From positions 1 to 64,000 of the forward strand of contig CAJUGJ010000006.1 in NCBI GenBank assembly GCA_910586015.1: a DNA stretch of 64,000 nt. The letters are read 5' to 3'. Made by a program: the position numbers and the translations under genes. Source of the DNA: an uncultured Lachnospiraceae bacterium. GTDB taxonomy: Bacteria; Bacillota; Clostridia; Lachnospirales; Lachnospiraceae. Of the stretch, positions 23,313 through 32,908 are shown one piece after another. The notes beneath the pieces were generated by a model, which saw nothing but the letters and a program-made list of their open reading frames with translations, was not told the DNA's origin and searched no databases. Numbering within the stretch: the stretch's first letter is position 1; each line of letters starts with the position of its first letter.

Positions 23313-25118
23313 TTATTCATCATCTAATTTTAATACACTCATAAATGCTTTCTGTGGAATTTCTACATTTCCTATTTGACGCATCCGTTTCTTTCCCTCT
23401 TTTTGTTTTTCTAAGAGCTTTTTCTTTCGGCTGATATCGCCACCATAACATTTTGCTAAGACATCTTTTCGCATTGCTTTTACTGTTTCTCTAGCAATTA
23501 CTTTTCCACCGATTGCTGCTTGAATTGGAATCTCAAATAATTGTCTTGGAATTTCCTCTTTTAACTTTTCACACATTTTTCTGCCACGTTCATAAGCAGT
23601 ATCTGCATGTACAATAAAAGAAAGGGCATCCACCTCTTCTTTATTTACTAAAATATCTAACTTTACAAGTCTGCTTGGTACATAGTCTTTTAGTTCATAA
23701 TCAAAAGAAGCATATCCTCTGGAACGAGATTTTAAAGCATCAAAAAAGTCATAAATAATTTCATTGAGTGGAAGATCATATTTTAAAAGAGCTCTTGTTT
23801 CCTCCATATATTCCATGCCCTGATAAATTCCTCGTCTTTCTTGACACAGTTTCATAATTGCTCCAACAAATTCTGTTGTCACCATAATCTCTGCTGCTAC
23901 CATTGGTTCTTCCATATGCTCAATTTCAGATGGATCAGGCAGGTTAGACGGATTTGTAATTTCTGACATTTCCCCATTTGTTTTATAAATTCGGTAAATA
24001 ACACTTGGAGCTGTTGTTACTAAATCCAAATTGTATTCCCTCTCTAATCGTTCCTGAATAATTTCTAAATGCAAAAGTCCTAAAAATCCACATCGAAATC
24101 CGAATCCTAACGCTACACTGGTTTCTGGTTCAAATTGTAAAGAAGCATCATTTAACTGAAGCTTTTCTAAAGCATCTCTTAAATCAGGATACTTTGCTCC
24201 ATCTGCTGGATACATTCCGCAATATACCATAGAATTTACTTTTTTATATCCCGGCAGAGGATTTTCACAAGGGCAATCCACTTGTGTTATAGTATCTCCT
24301 ACTCTGGTATCTTTTACATTTTTTAAGCTTGCTGTCAAATATCCAACCATTCCTGCTGACAATTCCTCACATGGCAAAAACTGTCCCGGTCCAAATGTGC
24401 CTATTTCTACTACATCTGCCTGTGTTCCTGTTGCCATCATACGAATTGTCATACCCTTTTTAACTGTACCTTCTATAATCCGACAAAAAATAATAACCCC
24501 TTTATAAGAATCATAGATAGAATCAAAGATCAATGCCTGTAGCGGATTGTTGGAATTTCCGCCTGGTGCCGGAATTTTCGTTATGATCTGTTCTAAGACT
24601 TGTTCTATATTCAATCCTGTTTTTGCAGAAATTTTTGGAGCATCTTTTGCCTCTAATCCTATCACATCTTCAATTTCATTAATAACACGTTCTGGGTCGG
24701 CACTCGGCAGATCGATCTTATTAATTACTGGCAAAATATCCAGATTGTGATCTAGAGCAAGATAGACATTTGCCAATGTCTGTGCTTCTATTCCCTGTGC
24801 TGCATCTACAACTAAAATGGCTCCTTCACATGCTGCAAGGCTTCTAGAAACTTCATAATTAAAATCCACATGTCCCGGAGTATCTATTAAATTAAAAATA
24901 TATTCTTCTCCATTATTTGCCCGATATATAGTACGTACTGTCTGAGCTTTAATCGTAATACCACGTTCTCTTTCTAATTCCATATTATCTAAAACCTGTT
25001 CTTGCATCTCACGACTGGTCAAAAGTCCTGTCTTTTCAATAATTCGATCTGCTAATGTAGACTTTCCATGATCGATATGTGCAATGATACAGAAATTTCG
25101 AATTTTACTTTGATCCAT
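23313..25118 (-). CDS. lepA: Elongation factor 4 (LepA), back-translocating GTPase
   Basis: A 601-residue translational GTPase. G1 is AHIDHGKSTLADRI (13-26), G3 is DTPGHVDF and G4 is NKIDLPSADP. The C-terminal LepA-specific domain contains KCYGGDISRKKKLLEKQKEGK. It acts on stalled ribosomes. The start ATG lacks a clear Shine-Dalgarno sequence in the upstream 20 bases, unlike neighbouring genes. It lies between the RlmM-like gene and hemW. Confidence 0.97.
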   Translation of the reverse strand: MDQSKIRNFCIIAHIDHGKSTLADRIIEKTGLLTSREMQEQVLDNMELERERGITIKAQTVRTIYRANNGEEYIFNLIDTPGHVDFNYEVSRSLAACEGAILVVDAAQGIEAQTLANVYLALDHNLDILPVINKIDLPSADPERVINEIEDVIGLEAKDAPKISAKTGLNIEQVLEQIITKIPAPGGNSNNPLQALIFDSIYDSYKGVIIFCRIIEGTVKKGMTIRMMATGTQADVVEIGTFGPGQFLPCEELSAGMVGYLTASLKNVKDTRVGDTITQVDCPCENPLPGYKKVNSMVYCGMYPADGAKYPDLRDALEKLQLNDASLQFEPETSVALGFGFRCGFLGLLHLEIIQERLEREYNLDLVTTAPSVIYRIYKTNGEMSEITNPSNLPDPSEIEHMEEPMVAAEIMVTTEFVGAIMKLCQERRGIYQGMEYMEETRALLKYDLPLNEIIYDFFDALKSRSRGYASFDYELKDYVPSRLVKLDILVNKEEVDALSFIVHADTAYERGRKMCEKLKEEIPRQLFEIPIQAAIGGKVIARETVKAMRKDVLAKCYGGDISRKKKLLEKQKEGKKRMRQIGNVEIPQKAFMSVLKLDDE

Positions 25119-25190
25119 TGTTATTGCATATTATTACTGAAAACTATAATCTGTTTTACAGCAATTTTCTCCTTTCTGATTCAATGTTTA

Positions 25191-26237
25191 TTATAATTTT
25201 TGTTTCATAAATACAGTAACTTCAGAACGGTTATAATATAACTGATGAATTCTAATGTATGCAAATCGTCTGCCAAGAACATTTCTTGCGATCTGAATTC
25301 TTTTTTGAATTTCATGTTTTGGAAGTTTTAACGTCAAAATTGCCGCTCCATCCTTTTTTAGCCACTGTGACATTTCACATAAAATATCAATCGATTCATT
25401 TGTATCCATTTTCATATCATTTACGATTAAATCATATTCTTTTCCTAAATTACTACGATTAAACTCTTGTGCTGTCATAGAATAATAGGTTACTGTTTTA
25501 TTTGTTAAAACTCTGCTATCTAAAGCTGCGGGATCGACTGCATCTACAAACATTCCTCGTTTTGATAAAAAATTTGTCCAACCGCCCGGTGCTGCCCCTA
25601 AATCCAATACCTTTTGTTTGTTATAAAGCGGAACTTCAAAGTAATTTACTGCTTCCTCTAGCTTATTTTCTGCACGGCAAATCACAGAATCTTCCCTAGA
25701 AAAAAATAATACTCCTCCTGTCCAACTACTTAGATTTTCTTTTAATTCGGAAACTCCTAAAAACGCATGATCTTTTAAAATAGTTAAGGAAATTGCTACT
25801 GTAGCTGTTTCAGGTTCTATGATAAATCCCTGCAATCTTAATTTTTCTGCAAACAAGTCGGTCAACTCTTTATTGGAATAGTCTACTTTTTCATCACAAG
25901 CGATTCGACATTGTGCTACTAAATGATCATTTTTTTCTACATTTTCTAAGATCTGTGCTAATTCTTTTAAAAATAAGTCAAGATCTGTTCGACTTTTACT
26001 TATTTTTATTTTACATTGATAGGGATGGACATGCTGTAAAAAAATATAGCCTCTCGAATGTTGAAATTGTAGTAGTTGATTATAGTTATCTAATGTAAAA
26101 GCAGCACTACCTCTTCCACGTTCTAATAATTTTATATTTGTACAACTTTCATTTAATTCATTAAATAATAATGCTTCATATATTGGCTTATAGGAAACAA
26201 TACACCCCTTTGCCAAAAGATATCCCTCGTTCTTCAA
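25191..26237 (-). CDS. RlmM-like 23S rRNA 2'-O-methyltransferase (THUMP plus FtsJ-type domain)
   Basis: A 348-residue protein with an N-terminal THUMP-like half and a C-terminal RrmJ/FtsJ-type methyltransferase. The SAM site is KVLDLGAAPGGWTNFLSKRG (about 209-228); DLIVNDMKMDTNESI and LTLKLPK supply the Asp and Lys of the K-D-K-E catalytic set. This architecture matches RlmM, which methylates C2498 of 23S rRNA in E. coli, although RlmM-like genes are less usual in Firmicutes. It occupies the place of yqxA between spoIIP and lepA. TTG start with GAGAGG upstream. The exact target nucleotide is uncertain. Confidence 0.75.
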   Translation of the reverse strand: MKNEGYLLAKGCIVSYKPIYEALLFNELNESCTNIKLLERGRGSAAFTLDNYNQLLQFQHSRGYIFLQHVHPYQCKIKISKSRTDLDLFLKELAQILENVEKNDHLVAQCRIACDEKVDYSNKELTDLFAEKLRLQGFIIEPETATVAISLTILKDHAFLGVSELKENLSSWTGGVLFFSREDSVICRAENKLEEAVNYFEVPLYNKQKVLDLGAAPGGWTNFLSKRGMFVDAVDPAALDSRVLTNKTVTYYSMTAQEFNRSNLGKEYDLIVNDMKMDTNESIDILCEMSQWLKKDGAAILTLKLPKHEIQKRIQIARNVLGRRFAYIRIHQLYYNRSEVTVFMKQKL

Positions 26238-26254
26238 TTTTTAGCCTCTCAGTG

Positions 26255-26298
26255 TGAGAAAAATTTCTAAACAGATATTTTTAACTGTTCAGAAATTC
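26255..26298 (-). terminator. Terminator downstream of spoIIP
   Basis: On the minus strand AATTTCTGAACAG (26297-26285) pairs with CTGTTTAGAAATT (26274-26262), with one wobble pair, and leads into a TTTTT run. It lies between spoIIP and the RlmM-like gene. Confidence 0.7.
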
Positions 26299-26366
26299 TT
26301 CTCTACATATCTCTCTATTTTTTTAATATTAAATTATCGCTATATTATCATAAAAGCTATCAAAAA

Positions 26367-27731
26367 TCAAGGATTTGTTAATACCTGATCTAGTATTTCA
26401 GCTAATGGCTCCATCGCATTATATGCTTCCTTTACTGTATTTTGTTGTGTTCCAAGTTCTATTAACAAATATCTTGGACATAAATGTTGATTGTATCGGT
26501 AATTTTTCAGATAAATTTTATACATTAATCCCGGATACATACTTCTTCCTACTAGATTTGATTGTAAAGAAAATGCTAGATTGTCTAAGATATATGGATT
26601 TTCTAAATCTACAATTGGTCCATTTGCATTTCGACATAGACCGTTAAAAAACATAATCTGTGCGGTTTCTTTTCCATTAATCATGGTGACGCGTTTTGTT
26701 CCACTATCTCTATGTAAATCAATTACTACTTCTACAGAAGGATGTTCTTTTAAAAATTTTTCAATATGTGGTCTTGCAGTTGAATAGGCATAGTTGCGGT
26801 TATCTTTTCCATCTTTTATATCATAAGCTGTCTGATCATGATATACTACATATCCCTTTTTTTCTAGTAATTCTGTTAAATAATTGCCTGGGCCGACTAC
26901 TGTATCTTCTTGAACTCCTTTTCGGCTATCCGAATACATTTCAGAAGCATGTGTATGATAAATTAAAATCTGTATTTCATCATCAGATTTTTCAATAGTC
27001 AAATCTTTATTTAATAGAATTTCGGATTGAAATAAAGAAGCTGTCGCTTTGGTCGAAGAATCAACGATATAAAAGTTTGCTAATAAGTAGTTTAAGTTTT
27101 TCATCTTTTCAAGAGAATACTCTGTTGTCAATAATCTTCTTACTGAAACCACTTTCGTTTCCCCCTCTCCTTCCTGACCTTTTGACTCCTGAGAATTTTC
27201 GGGTTCTTCTGATTTTGTATTTTCTTGTTTAGGAAGTGGAGTCACTTTTCCAAGTTGCTTTTTTACTTCAAGTTTTGTGATATCTTTTATTAGACCATTT
27301 TCTCTTTGTGCCAATTCTTCTAAAGCATCTTGTTCTGTATTATTTTGTAGTATTTTTTCATCTGAGGATTCTAATGATTGATCTAAAAAAACCTCTGAAA
27401 AAATTCCTGCGTTTTCTTTTAAATCCTCTTGTTCTGCCTGCTCTATTTTATCAGAAACTGCAGGCAGAACTTCTTCATCTTCTAAAAGAACATTCCAGTG
27501 AAAACCTGTCAGACCAGTAAACAGCTTTTCTTCTCCATGTTCTTCATTTAGATAAGATATTCTTGGATTTTCTTCTTTTTCTACAAACTCTATTATTGCT
27601 TTTGCTACTGTTTCAAATAGGTTTGAAATTGGAATGATTCTTCTTGTTAAAATGATTACTGTCAGCAAGATAATTCCTAAAAATAGAAATTGATAAATTC
27701 GAATTTCATGCGTTCGAAACCATCGTTTCAC
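26367..27731 (-). CDS. spoIIP: Stage II sporulation protein P (peptidoglycan hydrolase)
   Basis: A 454-residue membrane-anchored sporulation autolysin. It works with SpoIID and SpoIIM in peptidoglycan degradation during engulfment. One N-terminal transmembrane helix (about 14-33), a low-complexity Glu/Gln/Lys linker, then the SpoIIP domain: ILIYHTHASEMYSDS, VVIDLHRDSG and LLIELGTQQNT carry the conserved His and Glu residues. GTG at 27731 is chosen because AAAGGA lies ten bases upstream; this start overlaps the end of gpr by 26 bases, suggesting coupled translation. Confidence 0.92.
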   Translation of the reverse strand: MKRWFRTHEIRIYQFLFLGIILLTVIILTRRIIPISNLFETVAKAIIEFVEKEENPRISYLNEEHGEEKLFTGLTGFHWNVLLEDEEVLPAVSDKIEQAEQEDLKENAGIFSEVFLDQSLESSDEKILQNNTEQDALEELAQRENGLIKDITKLEVKKQLGKVTPLPKQENTKSEEPENSQESKGQEGEGETKVVSVRRLLTTEYSLEKMKNLNYLLANFYIVDSSTKATASLFQSEILLNKDLTIEKSDDEIQILIYHTHASEMYSDSRKGVQEDTVVGPGNYLTELLEKKGYVVYHDQTAYDIKDGKDNRNYAYSTARPHIEKFLKEHPSVEVVIDLHRDSGTKRVTMINGKETAQIMFFNGLCRNANGPIVDLENPYILDNLAFSLQSNLVGRSMYPGLMYKIYLKNYRYNQHLCPRYLLIELGTQQNTVKEAYNAMEPLAEILDQVLTNP

Positions 27732-28650
27732 TAGATTTTTGTTCCTTTCCGACAAAGCAGGAATTAATTGCTTCTGAAATTGTATCACTAATCCATTGTA
27801 CTGATTCATCAATATTTTTTGGTGTTACAAACATATTAATGATTCCAGAATTTTGTGTGATCTCTTGAAAAAATTCATCTCTTTGACTTTCTGTAAATTC
27901 CTGCTGTCCAAATAAATATTCTAAAGAGTCCCTTACAATTGTCATTGCATCTACTACAGTTGGAACTCCAATTGCAATAACATCTACTCCTAAACTTTCT
28001 TTGTTTAACGCTTGTCTATTATTTCCGATTCCAGCCCCAGGACAAATTCCTGTATCGGTAAGTTGTACGGTTGTAATCAGACGATTTGTACTACGAGCTG
28101 CCAATGCGTCAACTGCAATTACACAGGCAGGTTGAATTTCTTTTACAATTCCTTTTAAAAGTTCCATTGTTTCCATTCCAGTCTGTGCCATAACTCCGGG
28201 TGCTATTGCACAAAGAGGATGATCTTTTTCTTTTATAGTAAAGGTATCTCCAAACTCTTTAATAAAATGTCTTGTGACACAAAGACCATCTACTACTTTA
28301 GGACCTAAAGAATCTGGGGTGGCTTCTCTGTTTCCAAGTCCAACCACTAAAACAGGACCATTTTTTACTTTTTTAAACAGCCTTTTTAAATATTGTGTCA
28401 AAATAGAACTTATTGTTTTATGATATGTGATATCCTTTTCAAGAAAATCTTGTGCCTCAATCGTAATATATGTTCCAATCGGCTTTCTCATTGCCTGTGC
28501 TCCCTGTTGAGTCCGAATTTCTACTGTTGTAACTTTTACATTTGTTTTTTTATCAAATTCTTCTTTTAACGCTACACCTTTAATTTCTACATCATCTTTT
28601 TCAAAACTTTCTCTAACTTCTAACGCTAGGTCTGTTCGAAATTCTTTCAT
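27706..28650 (-). CDS. gpr: Germination protease GPR
   Basis: A 314-residue spore protease that degrades small acid-soluble proteins at germination. The N-terminal FRTDLALEVRE resembles the propeptide/SASP-like region. VVGLGNREATPDSLGPKVV and CVIAVDALAARSTNRL contain the conserved acidic residues of this aspartic-type enzyme, with GICPGAGIGNNRQ following. It is upstream of spoIIP as in Bacillus. AAAGGAG precedes the ATG. Its presence, with spoIIP, shows that the lineage has sporulation genes. Confidence 0.95.
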   Translation of the reverse strand: MKEFRTDLALEVRESFEKDDVEIKGVALKEEFDKKTNVKVTTVEIRTQQGAQAMRKPIGTYITIEAQDFLEKDITYHKTISSILTQYLKRLFKKVKNGPVLVVGLGNREATPDSLGPKVVDGLCVTRHFIKEFGDTFTIKEKDHPLCAIAPGVMAQTGMETMELLKGIVKEIQPACVIAVDALAARSTNRLITTVQLTDTGICPGAGIGNNRQALNKESLGVDVIAIGVPTVVDAMTIVRDSLEYLFGQQEFTESQRDEFFQEITQNSGIINMFVTPKNIDESVQWISDTISEAINSCFVGKEQKSSETMVSNA

Positions 28651-28786
28651 CTGTCGCTCCTTTCCGGTAAATACCGCTCTCGCCTGTCCGCACTAGATCT
28701 AAAGATATAAAAATTCCTACGTAAACATATGCAGTGCGAAATTTTTTCATACCTATAGTTTTTTTCATTTTGTTCAAATTTATGTA

Positions 28787-28815
28787 TTGACAATTTCTTT
28801 TGTATGTATTACTAT
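28787..28815 (+). promoter_or_regulatory. Promoter of rpsT
   Basis: TTGACA (28787-28792), 17 bases, TACTAT (28810-28815). The rpsT start follows about 85 bases later, leaving a leader that could allow S20 autoregulation. Confidence 0.75.
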
Positions 28816-28899
28816 GTAATAGTATGTTCTGGCAGAAACGTCCGTGTCCGGATTCTGTTTGGACTTTCATGCAATTTTAAAGTATGGGAGGTGTAAGAA

Positions 28900-29163
28900 T
28901 TGGCTAATATAAAATCTGCAAAGAAGAGAATTAAAGTTATCCAAACAAAGACATTGAGAAATAAGATGATTAAGTCAAAGGTAAAGACCTTATCAAAAAA
29001 AGTAGAAGTTGCAATTTCTAGCAATGATAAGACTACTGCTCTTTCTGCTTTAAAGGAAGCTACTGTAGCAATTGATCAGGCTTGTAGCAAAGGCGTTTTT
29101 CACAAAAATACTGCTGCTAGAAAAGTATCTAGACTGACCAAAGCAGTCAATGCTTTAGCTTAA
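28900..29163 (+). CDS. rpsT: 30S ribosomal protein S20
   Basis: An 87-residue Lys/Arg-rich ribosomal protein. (M)ANIKSAKKRIKV opens it, and VFHKNTAARKVSRLTKAV closes it, both diagnostic for S20. It starts with TTG six bases after GGAGGTG; a non-AUG start is common for rpsT, where it helps autoregulation. It is divergent from gpr, as in Bacillus, and has its own promoter and a strong terminator. Confidence 0.97.
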   Translation: MANIKSAKKRIKVIQTKTLRNKMIKSKVKTLSKKVEVAISSNDKTTALSALKEATVAIDQACSKGVFHKNTAARKVSRLTKAVNALA

Positions 29164-29180
29164 TTTTATTATAACAAATA

Positions 29181-29225
29181 AAAAAAGAACCGACTGGACT
29201 AACCCACCAGTCGGTTCTTTTTTTT
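29181..29225. terminator. Bidirectional terminator between rpsT and the purine permease
   Basis: AAGAACCGACTGG (29185-29197) pairs perfectly with CCAGTCGGTTCTT (29207-29219), with an A-run before it and a T-run after it. It serves convergent rpsT and the permease gene. Confidence 0.93.
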
Positions 29226-30627
29226 ATAATAATATATATTTTAGAAGAAAGACAACTGCTAATACATACATTAAGATACTGATATTTTTTTCCTTTGCTT
29301 TACCTGTGATAAGATTGATTACAACATAGGAAATCACACCAAAGAAAATTCCCTCAGAAATGCTATAGAGGAATGGCATTGCCAAAATACACAAAAAGGC
29401 AGGAATGGCTTCTGTCATATCATCAAAGTCGATCTTTAAAACAGAACCCATCATATAAAATCCTACAATGATTAAAGCTGGGGCTGTTGCAAAAGATGGA
29501 ATAGCTAAGAAAATAGGAGAAAAGAAAATAGATATAGCAAATAAAACCGCGGTTGTCAATGCTGTCAGTCCAGTTCTTCCTCCTTCTGTAACACCTGTTG
29601 CACTTTCTACATAAGTTGTTGTAGTAGATGTTCCAAATAAAGCTCCTGCAGATGTTGCTACTGCATCTGCCATTAATGCACCTTTTACTCTTGGAAGTTT
29701 TCCGTTTTTATCTAACATATCTGCCTTTGCAGAAACTCCCATTAATGTTCCAAGTGTATCAAACATATCTACAAATAGAAAAGAAAAAATGACAACAATA
29801 AAATTGACAATTCCACTTGCTCCGCCTTTTAATAAAGAGAAGTCTAACTTAAATGCAACATCTCCAAGAGATGCAATATCTGGTGCAGTAAAATTTGGTA
29901 TTAAACTATAAAAACCAGCCGCGGCATTGACTTTATAAATTCCTGTCAACTCACATAAAATTCCTAAAATCCAAGTTGAAAGAATTCCAATTAAAATTCC
30001 GCCTTTGATTTTTTTGATCAGTAATATTGCTGTAATTAATACTCCCAATAATGCTAAAATAACACCGATTCCAACCGTATGAAATGTTTCTTTATTAAAT
30101 TCATGAAATTGAACTAAAGTTGCAGAGTTAGCTTCTACAATCTTTGCATTCTGCATTCCAATAAAAGCAATAAACAGACCAATTCCACAACTGACCGCAT
30201 ATTTTAATGTCTGTGGAATTGCATTAAAAATAGCTTCTCTAACATTTGTTAGTGATAAAATAATAAAGATAAGTCCTTCTACAAAAACTGCTGCTAATGC
30301 CTGTTTCCAAGTATAACCCATATTTAAAACAACGGTATAGGAAAAATACGCATTTAATCCCATCCCCGGCGCTAGTGCAAATGGATAGTTTGCTAAAAAT
30401 GCCATAAACAAAGTACCCACTACCGCAGCTAGTGCAGTTGCCATAAATACTCCTGATGGATTCATTCTTGCACTTCCATCCAACCCTAAAATATCATTAA
30501 ATGCTGTAAGGGTGGAAGGATTGACCGCCAAAATATACGCCATTGTCATAAATGTTGTAATTCCGGCTAAGATCTCTGTCTTTACAGTAGTTTTGTTTTC
30601 TTTTAGCTGAAATAGTTTTTCAAGCAT
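29224..30627 (-). CDS. NCS2-family purine permease (AzgA/PbuG-like)
   Basis: A 467-residue membrane protein with about 13 hydrophobic segments. KTEILAGITTFMTMAYILAV at the N-terminus, FALAPGMGLNAYFSY, and the signature ATSAGALFGTSTTTTYVESATG are hallmarks of the AzgA branch of NCS2, which moves adenine, guanine or hypoxanthine with protons. ATG at 30627 is chosen because of AGGAGG directly upstream. It follows the rhamnogalacturonan genes by 85 bases; no purine riboswitch fits in that gap. Substrate specificity is inferred from the family only. Confidence 0.9.
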   Translation of the reverse strand: MLEKLFQLKENKTTVKTEILAGITTFMTMAYILAVNPSTLTAFNDILGLDGSARMNPSGVFMATALAAVVGTLFMAFLANYPFALAPGMGLNAYFSYTVVLNMGYTWKQALAAVFVEGLIFIILSLTNVREAIFNAIPQTLKYAVSCGIGLFIAFIGMQNAKIVEANSATLVQFHEFNKETFHTVGIGVILALLGVLITAILLIKKIKGGILIGILSTWILGILCELTGIYKVNAAAGFYSLIPNFTAPDIASLGDVAFKLDFSLLKGGASGIVNFIVVIFSFLFVDMFDTLGTLMGVSAKADMLDKNGKLPRVKGALMADAVATSAGALFGTSTTTTYVESATGVTEGGRTGLTALTTAVLFAISIFFSPIFLAIPSFATAPALIIVGFYMMGSVLKIDFDDMTEAIPAFLCILAMPFLYSISEGIFFGVISYVVINLITGKAKEKNISILMYVLAVVFLLKYILL

Positions 30628-30650
30628 AGAAAAGCCTCCTATTTTGTTTC

Positions 30651-30693
30651 GTTGTAAAATAACTTCCAAAATACGGCAGTATTTTTACACAAC
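30651..30693. promoter_or_regulatory. Imperfect inverted repeat in the purine permease leader
   Basis: GTTGTAAAATA (30651-30661) and TATTTTTACACAAC (30680-30693) are near reverse complements. It could be an operator or a leader hairpin for the permease gene. No known riboswitch core is seen. Confidence 0.3.
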
Positions 30694-30711
30694 TGTAGTT
30701 TACCACAAAAC

Positions 30712-32892
30712 TTACTGGTTGGCAATCTGAAAAAATACTTCTTTAAAATCCATATCGGAAGCATAGTAAAAGCTTGTATAACATGGTTGGTTATAACAGT
30801 TATTCTGCCATGCAATTCCAGTCCGATACATAATATCGTGCATTAGGGTAATGAGTTTATGACTACATAGTTCTGGATTAGTATAAATTCGAATCTCTGT
30901 ACTATCCGTTGTTCTTAATAATAATTCTTCTCTAAAATCTCCAAAGATATCTGCAATCAAACATGGGTTTCCTTTTGTTCCATTATTTGTACAACAATCT
31001 TTTGGTTCTAATAAAATTCCGTGAGTATTATCGGAAATGATACCTTTATGTTCTTTAAAAATGTCTGTTCCATCTAAGATCTGTGTACTACAATCTCCTG
31101 CCCAGCGAATAGACTGATTGGTTCCAAGAACACGATCAGGTAAAACTTCTCCCCTACAAGATCTCACTTCTTTTACCCAAACTTGAAGTCCTCTCACGTT
31201 TGGATTAATATCTCCAATCATACAACGCCCCAGATCTCTATCTGCATATTCTCCAAATAAAACTTCTCCTGTTGCTGCATCTCGCAGAGCATAACCATAA
31301 GGTGCATGGATTGCTCCTTCAAATACACTAAAAATTTGATATCCCTTTCGATCTGGATCTATTCTTGCAACGTGCATAGCATCCCCATGTCCCAATTTTG
31401 CCAACTTTCCATCTGGCAATGTATCAAAACAAGAATATAGCAAACTTCCATCGTGATCGATTGTAGCAGCTCCATATATAATTTCTTGACAACCATCACC
31501 ATCTACATCTGCTACTGCTAGACTGTGGTTGCCCTGACCAGCTAATTTTCCATACACAGGATCTGTTCCACATCCGGAATGTGGGTCGTCACAGAATGGA
31601 TTTTTCATTGGAACAAATCCCGAATCTACTCGAAATGTTTCCTGAAATTTTCCTGAAAAAAAATTATAGGCAGCAACTGCTGTTCTGGTATAATATCCAC
31701 GACAGATGATTAAATATGGTCGTTTTCCATCTAAATATGCTACTCCAGATAAGAAACGATCCACTCGGTTACAGGGCTCAATTCTCGGCATTGCATAATC
31801 CCCCCAACACAGTCCGTCATCTACTCGTTCAAATGGAAATGGAATTGTTTCTAACTCTTTTCCATCTCCAGAAAACATGGTTAAATATTCTGGTCCTTCA
31901 TAAATAAAACCTTCAAAGTTCCAAAGCTCATTTTTAGGATCTCTAGAAGGTGCATATTCATAAATGAAATAATCTGCAAGTTTAAAAGCATCTTCTTTTT
32001 TTAATGGATAGGAATATTGAATAGGAATTTTAAAACATTCTTCTAATGTTTTTGGCCACTGTCCTTGTTTCACCTGTTCTAAATTCTGCCATTCTTCAAA
32101 CATCTCTGCTAAATGAGTTCGATAGTCTTTTGCACTACAGACATAGCAATCCTCATTCGATAGCTTTTTTTCTTTTTCCTCTTCTTTTGGCAATGTAATA
32201 TAATTTTCACAAAAAGGCTTATTATTTTGATACTGAATCATTTTTGTTCCAGGTGCAGTTTTTACCGCCAGTTCTGCCTTCCCATCTCCATCAAAATCAT
32301 ACACCATAAATTGAGTATAATGTGCTCCTGCACGAATATTACATCCTAAATCCAATCTCCATAATAATCTTCCATCTAATTTATAACAATCTATTAAACA
32401 ATTTCCTGTATATCCTTTTATAGAAACGTCATGAGAATTTGAAGGATCCCATTTTACAAAAAATTCATACTCCCCATCTCCGTCTACATCTCCAACACTC
32501 ATATCATTTGCAGAATAAGTAAACTTTTCTCCTGTTCGAGTGATTCCTCCCTCTGGCTTTTGTAAGGGCAAAGTTAAATAATTTGTTTCTGAAGGAAATG
32601 CTGTAACTTCTTCACACGCCATTTCATATGTAACATTATTATCTTCTGACACAGGCAAAACAGAATATCTATCTTGTATTGTGCCTTCTCTATCTAAATA
32701 ATTGGTACTATCCGTTACAAATCCTATCTGTTTTCCATTTTTTAATATAATAAAATTCATTCTTGTCAAACCAGTATCTGAATATCCACTCACTTCAGAT
32801 TTTAGTAGACGCCATGCTAAAAAAATTCCCTCTTTTGTATAAACTGCAATAAGTCCTCGATTTAGGGTTTCTATCTGTACCTCTTTTTGCAT
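30712..32892 (-). CDS. Rhamnogalacturonan lyase, PL11 family (YesW/YesX-like)
   Basis: A 726-residue beta-propeller enzyme that cleaves the rhamnose-galacturonate backbone of pectin RG-I by beta-elimination. LNRGLIAVYTKEGIFLAWRLL opens the protein as in PL11 (positions 10-30). Calcium-binding FG-GAP-like motifs occur, for example VGDVDGDGEYEF (133-144), YDFDGDGKAEL (198-208) and ADVDGDGCQEI. There is no signal peptide, so it probably acts in the cytoplasm on imported oligomers, unlike secreted YesW. It is third in a run with GH29 and GH105 genes, 16 bases after GH105. GGAGA precedes the ATG. Confidence 0.9.
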   Translation of the reverse strand: MQKEVQIETLNRGLIAVYTKEGIFLAWRLLKSEVSGYSDTGLTRMNFIILKNGKQIGFVTDSTNYLDREGTIQDRYSVLPVSEDNNVTYEMACEEVTAFPSETNYLTLPLQKPEGGITRTGEKFTYSANDMSVGDVDGDGEYEFFVKWDPSNSHDVSIKGYTGNCLIDCYKLDGRLLWRLDLGCNIRAGAHYTQFMVYDFDGDGKAELAVKTAPGTKMIQYQNNKPFCENYITLPKEEEKEKKLSNEDCYVCSAKDYRTHLAEMFEEWQNLEQVKQGQWPKTLEECFKIPIQYSYPLKKEDAFKLADYFIYEYAPSRDPKNELWNFEGFIYEGPEYLTMFSGDGKELETIPFPFERVDDGLCWGDYAMPRIEPCNRVDRFLSGVAYLDGKRPYLIICRGYYTRTAVAAYNFFSGKFQETFRVDSGFVPMKNPFCDDPHSGCGTDPVYGKLAGQGNHSLAVADVDGDGCQEIIYGAATIDHDGSLLYSCFDTLPDGKLAKLGHGDAMHVARIDPDRKGYQIFSVFEGAIHAPYGYALRDAATGEVLFGEYADRDLGRCMIGDINPNVRGLQVWVKEVRSCRGEVLPDRVLGTNQSIRWAGDCSTQILDGTDIFKEHKGIISDNTHGILLEPKDCCTNNGTKGNPCLIADIFGDFREELLLRTTDSTEIRIYTNPELCSHKLITLMHDIMYRTGIAWQNNCYNQPCYTSFYYASDMDFKEVFFQIANQ

Positions 32893-32908
32893 GATTTAAT
32901 CTCCATGT

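Noticed and set aside
30628..30711. Purine riboswitch before the NCS2 permease
   Set aside because: The gap is 84 bases and the conserved loop sequences of the purine aptamer are absent; only an imperfect inverted repeat is present.
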